From: Hypholoma sublateritium FD-334 SS-4
Taxonomy: Eukaryota; Basidiomycota; Agaricomycetes; Agaricales; Strophariaceae
Length of the DNA stretch: 64,000 nucleotides
Reading direction: 5' to 3'
Assembly: GCA_000827495.1 (NCBI GenBank)
Contig: KN817526.1
Span: 434,001-498,000 of the forward strand
Shown: positions 58,013 through 64,000 of the stretch, one piece after another
Layout: each line of letters begins with the position of its first letter
Numbering within the stretch: position 1 is the first letter of the stretch
Made by a program: the position numbers and the translations under genes
Notes under the pieces: generated by a model
What the model was told of the DNA's origin: nothing
Database searches by the model: none
Seen by the model: the letters and a program-made list of their open reading frames with translations, nothing else

Positions 58013-61000
58013 CTAATGGCCTTCCGGCCGTCGCACCTCGATACCCACTAAACCCCCAGCCTGCCTGATCCAGTTTTCGGGCAGGTTTTCATGATCTTGG
58101 AGCACGCCGCTCCAAGTTTTAAGGACAATGGCGTCAGAGAGCGCATTCCCTTTGTATTTGGTTGCGTTTGTTTGTATTACATCCGTCTTTAGCCTGTTAT
58201 TCATGGCCAGCATCCACTTATTAACGATCTCTCTCTCTGAGTGGCGGCGCTCGGGGTCGTCCTCCCTTTGTATCAGACGTTCGCATCTGATTTTCCATAT
58301 GAGGTGTGCGCTCTCTGACACCAGGATCGTGAACAGTCGATTTTTTCCGACAAGGGGTTTGGGGTCCGTTTCCCCTGCAGCCGGTGGCCGCGTGAAGTCG
58401 GGGAGCGCGCATCCTAGGATGGTGCCTAGGCGGATTAATGGCCACGGTCGGTGGCTCCGCAGCCACAGAGTTTTGGCGAGTCCCCACACCGTGGGTATCG
58501 CCAATGAGGGGACGCAGTCCAGTAGTATGTGTTCCATTGACTCCTCTATTCCGCACAGGCTGCAGATCGCCCGGTGTTCGAAGTTAGGTATTGTTGCCCA
58601 TTTCTCGCCAATCCGATACGCATTGTGAATATTCTTCCAAAGGAATCCGCGGACCCCTTTTGAGAGGTCCTTTGAACGTATCGATAGCCAGATTTCGCTG
58701 TCGGCTGGGAAGATGCCATTCCCATTCAGCTCTTCGACGCTATGACGCGTCATGTCGAGGCGGACAGTGGTGTCTCGGCGTTCCGGCACTTTGCGGAAGG
58801 TGCGGACACCTTCATGGAGTGTCTTCTGTGTCGCTGAAATGAGGTGGATGCCCCGCATTGTGAGGTATTCTTGGTTTGGGGGCGGGATTGCTGCCAGTGG
58901 TCTGTTGTGCAGTGCGAGGTTGGCCATATTTTTTAGGTCCTCTGTGTGATGACCCGGGGTGTTTGATAGGAGGATGCATCCCTGGTGGTGTCGGAGGGCT
59001 GCCACAAGGGCGCGGATGAGGTCTGGGTTTTGACAAGTTTCCCAGTCTGTACACTCAAGTTTCCGGAGGTCTTTGGTGAGCCAATTCCACAGTGTTAAAT
59101 TGCTGAGGCCGATTTCAAGGGGTGCTATGGGGTTAGCCAGTTCCAGAGCCCTTGTGAGGGCGTACGCCATGGCTCCCTCCAGAGTAATTGGGGCGGCGTT
59201 TGAGCCCTCGAGTCGGGCGAACACTGGTGGGGTGAGTGCGCCACCTCCTGCCAGTGTGGCCGTGCATCCGGCCTGTACGCTGCCGTCTTGGTGGAAGTGC
59301 TTGACGGCGTACGCCATGATGATCTGGGGATCGGCGGCTTGTTCAGTTCTGAGGAGGATTGACGGCTGGTGGGTGTTGCCGGGGTGAGTGTGGGGGGACA
59401 GGATGCGGAAACAGTCGTTGATTCCCCCATCAGAGTAGGTCGCTTTATCGAAGAATAATCCGTTTTGTCCTGCATGAATGGGAGGTCGCTCTTGGTATAC
59501 TCGGTCTCTTTTTTCCTCTCTATCCATGCATGCTGCTGGTATCCACTTTTGTGGGAGGCACAGTAGCAGCTCATTTGCCGTTCTGAGGCATTTCCAAGGG
59601 TGGGTGCAGCCTTGCTCCCTGTCGTCCGCACAGGGTGGGCAGTCGCAGTCACTATTGTCTTGGTGTTCCGGTGGGAAGCGAGCAATAAAGGCGCATACCT
59701 CCCTAACATGGTAGACATTGTGTTTCTCCTGGAGTATTTTACTATAGAAGTAATTGTTTCTGTGGTTGAGGGCTGCTGTGGCAGCAGCGTGGAACCAGAT
59801 TGGCATGTCATCTGCCTGTTCTTGAGATATTTCAGTGGCATGAAGGCCTATGTTGTATTTACGTGCTGTTTTCAGCATTGTTTGGAGGTTACGAGGGAGG
59901 TTCTTCATGGTGGGTTGCCATTTTTGAAGGAATACATTTTCTCTGGCTGGGGGGGGTACACGTGGGTTGGGTTGGGCATTTGCGGCTATGACATGGTCAG
60001 CAAAAAAGGCCCAGACTGGGCGGTTGGCACCAGTTTTTAGGTAGTCTCTAGCCCATGTTAGAGCGATGGCGTCATTGCGGTCGCTGACATTTAGGACCTT
60101 TTTCCCTCCAAGTTCTATGGCATTGGCCATTGTTAGGCGATTGACTGTCGCCTTGCCCTCATTGTCCCATTTGAAAGCATTGCAAATTTTGTCCAGGCGC
60201 TTAACAATTGGTTTAGGCATACCTTGGACATTTGTGAGGTATTGTGTCATTCCTCCTACAATCCATTGCAGAATGATTCTCCTGCCTTCTATTGTTGGCC
60301 AGGTTTTCTCCCACCGTGCCAGGTAAGATGAAATTTTCTCTATTGTTGGGGACCAGATCCCTTCCTGGTTGGTTTGGTTTCCGATCCACGCACCAAGAAA
60401 ACGTTTGGCTTCCTTTTCTTTTGCAATATTCATGTTGTTGGGGAATTCTGTGGAGTCATCACTTAATTTGCGTGTCTCCACAACTTTCAGTCGGTAAGCG
60501 AGGCTGCCTATTGGGATGATCTCTGTTTTTGCTATATTGAATTTGGCTCCTGCTGCGCGGCACCAATCATCTAGGATTTGTGTGAGTGTGGTTATGTTGT
60601 CTGTCTTTGATAGATACACTGTGGTGTCATCTGCAAACATGGTTACCACTGTCCGATCTGGCATATTTTTTGCTTTATAACCCTTCAGGTCTGACCGGCG
60701 GATCATTTCCGCAAGGGGTTCAATGGCGAGGTTGAACAGAAGGCAGGAGAGGGGGCAGCCTTGTCGGACACCTCTTGTTACCTTGTACGGCGTGCTGATC
60801 TCTCCATTTATGATGGCAACTGATTCAGCATCTTTATACAAGCTTTTAACGATGCCCGCAAAATTTTGTGGCATCTCCATTGTATCAAGGATTTTGAAGA
60901 GGTATGCATGTTCGATCTTATCATATGCTTTTTCTTGGTCTAGGCCCACAATTGCGCCTTCAAGATCAGCGTCCAGCTCCGCATATGCTTGGATCATCTG

Positions 61001-62950
61001 AGTCAATCGGATTTGATCTGCAATACTTCGGCCTGGCACAAAACCTGCTTGGTTGGGGTGGATGATGTCGCTTGCGCATGCAGCGAGGCGAATGGAGAGT
61101 AGTTTTGTGAGGATTTTGTAATCACAGTTTAGGACCGTGATGGGGCGATAGTTGGATATCTCTCTCCTATCGCCTTTTTTGTAGATTGGGCAGAGCCAAC
61201 CGTCGCATAGTCTTGAGCCCCGTGTAACGCCATATGTTTCAATGTCAGAGTACACGTGTCTGAGGAGGTTGGCAACATCTGTGGTCGCGGCCGGCGTGAT
61301 GTTGGTGCCTACTGGGAGCTGCTGGGCATTTTTGGCTTCATGCTGGGTTAGTAGGTGTTTCCAGAATTCATAGGGGATGCCATTCATCCCTGCTGCTTTC
61401 CCATTGGGGAGGTCTTTAATGGTGGAGGCTATTTCCTTCCGGGTTATTGGCCTACTGAGGTCAAGCTTCTGGGCAGGGTTCAGGCGTATTGCTACAAATT
61501 CCAGGGCACGTGTGACATCTTCCTCATTGTTGGGAGTTCTGTCTTTGGTCTGGAGCTGCTCATGGTAATTTCTTGCCAGTTCCGCCATTTTGTCAGAGCG
61601 TTTTTCATAGGTGGGTGGGTCAGATTCTGGGGTTTTCAGTTCCACAATGGTGTCTCTCGGGGGCCTGTCTTTCCCTGTTTTCGCCCAGAAGCCACTGGAG
61701 GCGCGCTCACTCTCAATCCGATATTTAGCTGCCAGTTCATCTCTAGCTTTTCGGTGTTTTGTGTCAGCCAGGACCTTGATTCTTTCCTGGAGGAGCGCCG
61801 TCGTTATCTGTCGTGCTTCCACACTTTTTGTTTCGTCATTGGTGGCTATGTCTCTTTCCGTTTCGAGGTTCCGAATTTCCTTATCTAGGTTACTGGTGGC
61901 AAGACGTGCTTCTAGGGTTGCGGTGTCTTTGATGTCTTTTATTAGGTTGTCAAAGATTGTTTGCGGGTTTAATTCGTCTGTTCGCACCGCAATCTCATTC
62001 ATTGCAGTCTCTGCTTTCCTGCATAAAGATGTGAGGGCGCGCATAGCCTTTTTGTTGTTGATCAGGTGGGATGGGAAGACCCATCGGCCTTTTCCGATGA
62101 AAGGGAGCACGGCATCTGTTATCTGAGCGCTTACTAGCTGGTGGTCAGTGGGGATTCCGGGGGTCGAAATTTCCCAGTTATTTGAGAATTTCAGTCCGTC
62201 CCGGCGGATGTAGATCCGGTCGATGCGTGAGTGTGCAGCGCCTTGACGCAGTGATTGGGAGTATGTATATTGAAGAGTGTCTGGGTGTGTCTCGCGCCAG
62301 CCATCAGTCATGTCCAAGGCAGTGATGAGATTGGTGAGACCCTCAGTTGGGGCGGGGGGGTCACGATGGGGTGGTAGGCGGTCGAGAGCATCTTCAACTA
62401 GGTTAAAATCTCCCAGGATTACATCTGGCTGGGGTCTTCCTTGCCTTCCTATATTCAGTTCTTCCCAGAAAATTGTGCTCTCTTGGTTGTTTGTGGGGGC
62501 ATACACACTTAATACGGTGATTGTTTTGTCACGGTGCCACGGGACTGAGATCATCAGCGCTCTTCCGGGGACGATTTCATACACTTGCGTGCCAGTTGTG
62601 TTGGCTAGGTCTTTATTTATTACAATAGTGACTCCGCCAGTTGCGTTGGGGCTTACTGGGTCAGCCGACGTAATTATGTGCATTCTTTTACCGAAGGTGG
62701 CATGAAGTGTGTCTACTGCCATCTCTGGGAGGTGGGACTCCTGCAGGCAGAGTATGCCAATTTTCTGTGTACGTAGGATTTGGTTTATGTGGAACCATTT
62801 ATCTGTGCCATTGTGGAAACGGCCACGCATGTTAAGCGAGGCTATTTTAATTGCAGCACACGATTTGCGTGGGGTTGCGCGAGCTCTAATAATGGCTCTC
62901 TCTCCCGCCGTCAGTGGGGGCGGGTGAGTTTGTGTGCCTTGAACGGTCAC
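58013..62950 (-). CDS. LINE ORF2: APE endonuclease, reverse transcriptase, RNase H-like region, zinc finger
   Basis: 1645 codons counted from a GTG at 62950. Domains: endonuclease at about residues 35-280 (KIASLNMRGRF, LCLQESHLPE, SVYAPTNN, LGDFN, SRIDRIY, TDHQLV); reverse transcriptase at about 560-880 (YKKGDRREISNYRPITVLN, QAGFVPGRSIADQI, GLDQEKAYDKIEH, GVRQGCPLSCLLFNLAIEPL, catalytic FADDTT near 773); an RNase H-like segment near 1215-1360 (DGSVQAG, LEGAMAYALTRALELA), in which the usual third and fourth acidic residues appear replaced (LEIGLSN, NMANLAL); and a CCHC-like finger CSLCGIEESMEHILLDC near 1463-1479. The frame stays open upstream to 63247 through a Pro/Arg-rich linker but contains no ATG before the endonuclease motif, so the true start is unresolved. 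Confidence 0.93.
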   Translation of the reverse strand: MTVQGTQTHPPPLTAGERAIIRARATPRKSCAAIKIASLNMRGRFHNGTDKWFHINQILRTQKIGILCLQESHLPEMAVDTLHATFGKRMHIITSADPVSPNATGGVTIVINKDLANTTGTQVYEIVPGRALMISVPWHRDKTITVLSVYAPTNNQESTIFWEELNIGRQGRPQPDVILGDFNLVEDALDRLPPHRDPPAPTEGLTNLITALDMTDGWRETHPDTLQYTYSQSLRQGAAHSRIDRIYIRRDGLKFSNNWEISTPGIPTDHQLVSAQITDAVLPFIGKGRWVFPSHLINNKKAMRALTSLCRKAETAMNEIAVRTDELNPQTIFDNLIKDIKDTATLEARLATSNLDKEIRNLETERDIATNDETKSVEARQITTALLQERIKVLADTKHRKARDELAAKYRIESERASSGFWAKTGKDRPPRDTIVELKTPESDPPTYEKRSDKMAELARNYHEQLQTKDRTPNNEEDVTRALEFVAIRLNPAQKLDLSRPITRKEIASTIKDLPNGKAAGMNGIPYEFWKHLLTQHEAKNAQQLPVGTNITPAATTDVANLLRHVYSDIETYGVTRGSRLCDGWLCPIYKKGDRREISNYRPITVLNCDYKILTKLLSIRLAACASDIIHPNQAGFVPGRSIADQIRLTQMIQAYAELDADLEGAIVGLDQEKAYDKIEHAYLFKILDTMEMPQNFAGIVKSLYKDAESVAIINGEISTPYKVTRGVRQGCPLSCLLFNLAIEPLAEMIRRSDLKGYKAKNMPDRTVVTMFADDTTVYLSKTDNITTLTQILDDWCRAAGAKFNIAKTEIIPIGSLAYRLKVVETRKLSDDSTEFPNNMNIAKEKEAKRFLGAWIGNQTNQEGIWSPTIEKISSYLARWEKTWPTIEGRRIILQWIVGGMTQYLTNVQGMPKPIVKRLDKICNAFKWDNEGKATVNRLTMANAIELGGKKVLNVSDRNDAIALTWARDYLKTGANRPVWAFFADHVIAANAQPNPRVPPPARENVFLQKWQPTMKNLPRNLQTMLKTARKYNIGLHATEISQEQADDMPIWFHAAATAALNHRNNYFYSKILQEKHNVYHVREVCAFIARFPPEHQDNSDCDCPPCADDREQGCTHPWKCLRTANELLLCLPQKWIPAACMDREEKRDRVYQERPPIHAGQNGLFFDKATYSDGGINDCFRILSPHTHPGNTHQPSILLRTEQAADPQIIMAYAVKHFHQDGSVQAGCTATLAGGGALTPPVFARLEGSNAAPITLEGAMAYALTRALELANPIAPLEIGLSNLTLWNWLTKDLRKLECTDWETCQNPDLIRALVAALRHHQGCILLSNTPGHHTEDLKNMANLALHNRPLAAIPPPNQEYLTMRGIHLISATQKTLHEGVRTFRKVPERRDTTVRLDMTRHSVEELNGNGIFPADSEIWLSIRSKDLSKGVRGFLWKNIHNAYRIGEKWATIPNFEHRAICSLCGIEESMEHILLDCVPSLAIPTVWGLAKTLWLRSHRPWPLIRLGTILGCALPDFTRPPAAGETDPKPLVGKNRLFTILVSESAHLIWKIRCERLIQREDDPERRHSEREIVNKWMLAMNNRLKTDVIQTNATKYKGNALSDAIVLKTWSGVLQDHENLPENWIRQAGGLVGIEVRRPEGH

Positions 62951-63096
62951 TGGGCGGTCAGCCCGTGTTTGTCTCCTGTTAGGTACAGGGGCGATTTGTC
63001 TGTCGCGTGTTCTTCTGGCGGGGGGAGCTGCTGTGCGCGGCTGTTGTCGGGGTGCTTGAGGTCTAGGGGGGGGGAGGGGGTTAGTACGGGGTCCAC

Positions 63097-63357
63097 TTAC
63101 CGAGCGCGCACTCCCATCATTAGAGGGAGGGCCAGTGGCGGGAGCTCTCGCTCCTCCGGGTGTGTTTGCGTGTGATCCAGAAGCTGATTGATGATACCTG
63201 CGGGGTTGGGGGGGGTTAGTCGGACTTCTACAACAGCCGAGGACGTCCTAATCCGGTTGGCTGATGCGGAGATTACTTCCAGACTCCGTTGGAGGCTGCG
63301 AGCAAGTTTGCATGGTTCCCATTTACGTTGCCTCTTGGGCCAGGCCTTATTGCTCAC
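63097..63357 (-). other. Overlapping open frame upstream of LINE ORF2
   Basis: A frame beginning at GTG 63357 (NKAWPKRQRKWEPCKLARSL...) is open to TAA at 63099-63097 and overlaps the 5' extension of ORF2 in another frame. Its first 50 codons look coding; after a run of eight G on the plus strand (63208-63215) the ORF2 frame looks more protein-like. It may be the true N-terminal part of ORF2 reached by frameshifting or separated by an indel in that homopolymer. Confidence 0.45.
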
Positions 63358-63602
63358 TCAAGGTACGCCACCCTGAATAGGGACCTAAAGAAAATGTATT
63401 GAGGCAGATCCGGGGCTTTCCCAGCCGCACGCAGCTGGTAAATGTGGGCCCCCATTGATCCTTACATTGTTGCTCCGTGTACCATCTCAGTACCAGGGGA
63501 TTTTGGGTCTAGAGGGGTACAATATATTCAGAGCTACGGGTACAAGGTATATACTCGGCCACTTCATCAACGGTGGGCCACGGCAGTTCGGGAGATAGGT
63601 GT

Positions 63603-64000
63603 CTAGTTACGACGGGCGTTGCCACGGCCAGCGCGATGGTTGCCTGGCCTGCGGGCCACGCCGCCACGGCCCCTGTTTCCACGGGTGTGACCACGGGTGG
63701 AGCCGACAGGTGGGTCGTTGTCGAGGGCAGTGGCGTCCTCTGGTAGTTCGGAACTGGCCGCCGGGCCGAGCCATCCGGTGATGAGGGGTAGGGGGCAGAG
63801 TCCGGTGGGGTGGTTAATGGAGCGGCAGCCCATACACTGGAAGGGTTTCTCGTTGCGGAAGTGGCCCCTGCCCGCATCATAGTCAGACGGGCGGAGGTCG
63901 CGGATGATACCAATCCACTCTTGGTATAGGTGGTGCGGGAGAGGCGGCGGCACGCAATAGGTGTTCCAGACGGTTTTCGTAGGACCTTCTCTCGTCCTGA
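63603..64000 (-). CDS. LINE ORF1 (Gag-like, CCHC zinc knuckle), C-terminal part
   Basis: The frame is open from the right edge to TAG at 63605-63603. It contains a perfect CX2CX4HX4C knuckle, CMGCRSINHPTGLC, preceded by FRNEKPFQ, and ends in an Arg/Gly-rich tail (RGHTRGNRGRGGVARRPG...). Both suit an RNA-binding ORF1 protein that packages the element RNA. The N-terminal part lies outside the window. It ends about 360 bp before the ORF2 open frame begins (63247). Confidence 0.8.
   Translation of the reverse strand, partial: RTREGPTKTVWNTYCVPPPLPHHLYQEWIGIIRDLRPSDYDAGRGHFRNEKPFQCMGCRSINHPTGLCPLPLITGWLGPAASSELPEDATALDNDPPVGSTRGHTRGNRGRGGVARRPGNHRAGRGNARRN

Larger units (their letters stand above)
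57809..64000 (-). mobile_element. LINE (non-LTR) retrotransposon, 5' end outside window
   Basis: Element in minus orientation with ORF1 end (63603 onwards), spacer, ORF2 (endonuclease-reverse transcriptase), 3' UTR of 171 bp and poly(A) tail. An APE-type endonuclease before the RT, plus a Gag-like CCHC protein upstream, fits the fungal Tad1/L1-like LINEs. ORF2 is uninterrupted over 1645 codons, so the copy may be recent or active. The 5' end and the left target duplication lie beyond 64000. Confidence 0.92.

Noticed and set aside
63063..63100. A 38-nt intron in LINE ORF2 (GTAAGT donor, TACTAAC branch point, poly-C tract, TAG acceptor)
   Set aside because: The signals look perfect, but reading straight through in the ORF2 frame is also open and gives a smooth Pro/Arg-rich linker that continues about 150 nt further upstream. 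A spliced intron is also unlikely to survive in a retrotransposon, so coincidence within proline codons is more likely.

Overview
The window is nuclear DNA of a filamentous basidiomycete, most likely a mushroom-forming agaricomycete. The evidence is dense short introns (mostly 45-75 nt) in almost every multi-exon gene, an expanded F-box protein family, an atypical multi-exon G-alpha gene, fungal markers (ATP synthase subunit K, Rrg7, ORT1/ARG-13-type carrier) and a large LINE-type retrotransposon. All genes are single eukaryotic units, with no operons. Exon models below were built by hand from splice signals and reading frames; where I give complete exons, their lengths sum to a multiple of three.

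Layout. 1-3.5 kb: a head-to-head pair encoding the two subunits of an acyl-CoA carboxylase (carboxyltransferase on the minus strand, cut by the left edge; biotin carboxylase/BCCP on the plus strand). 4-5.7 kb: F-box protein. 7.5 kb: tiny Lys/Ala/Pro-rich basic protein. 8.2-10.9 kb: GNAT acetyltransferase with a premature stop, then a second F-box gene. 11.6-12.2 kb: Pmp3-family membrane proteolipid. 13.6-16.2 kb: ADP-ribosylglycohydrolase and ATP synthase subunit K. 16.7-19.2 kb: large Ser-rich DUF4048-like protein. 19.4-21.8 kb: a nest of related inverted-repeat elements containing a 706-bp assembly gap. 22.1-23.2 kb: mitochondrial ornithine-type carrier. 24.9-25.9 kb: small protein with a signal peptide and a kinase-like fold. 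26.2-26.8 kb: a complete MITE with 35-bp inverted repeats. 27.7-28.5 kb: TPR-like protein. 29.4-32.5 kb: peroxisomal ABCD half transporter. 33.9-35.3 kb: F-box. 37.0-37.8 kb: Rrg7-type nuclease-fold protein. 38.2-40.6 kb: 17-exon G-alpha-like gene. 40.7-48.8 kb: mostly gene-free, repeat-rich DNA with two opposed minisatellite arrays. 48.9-50.4 and 53.3-54.7 kb: two more F-box genes. 55.3-57.3 kb: serine hydroxymethyltransferase with two possible starts. 57.8-64 kb: a LINE retrotransposon on the minus strand, with poly(A) tail, long intact ORF2 and the end of ORF1, running off the right edge.

How things fit together. Several genes serve mitochondrial or peroxisomal metabolism (acyl-CoA carboxylase pair, ATP synthase K, ornithine carrier, Rrg7, ABCD transporter, SHMT), but apart from the divergent carboxylase pair nothing suggests co-regulation. 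The accessory layer is the five F-box genes, the G-alpha-like gene, the secreted kinase-like gene and the mobile elements. I found no clear multi-gene undescribed system. The items most worth a second look are the secreted kinase-like protein, the G-alpha-like protein with an altered switch II and a 4-nt exon, the paired-start SHMT, the two MITE families, and the LINE ORF2 that lacks any AUG ahead of its endonuclease domain.
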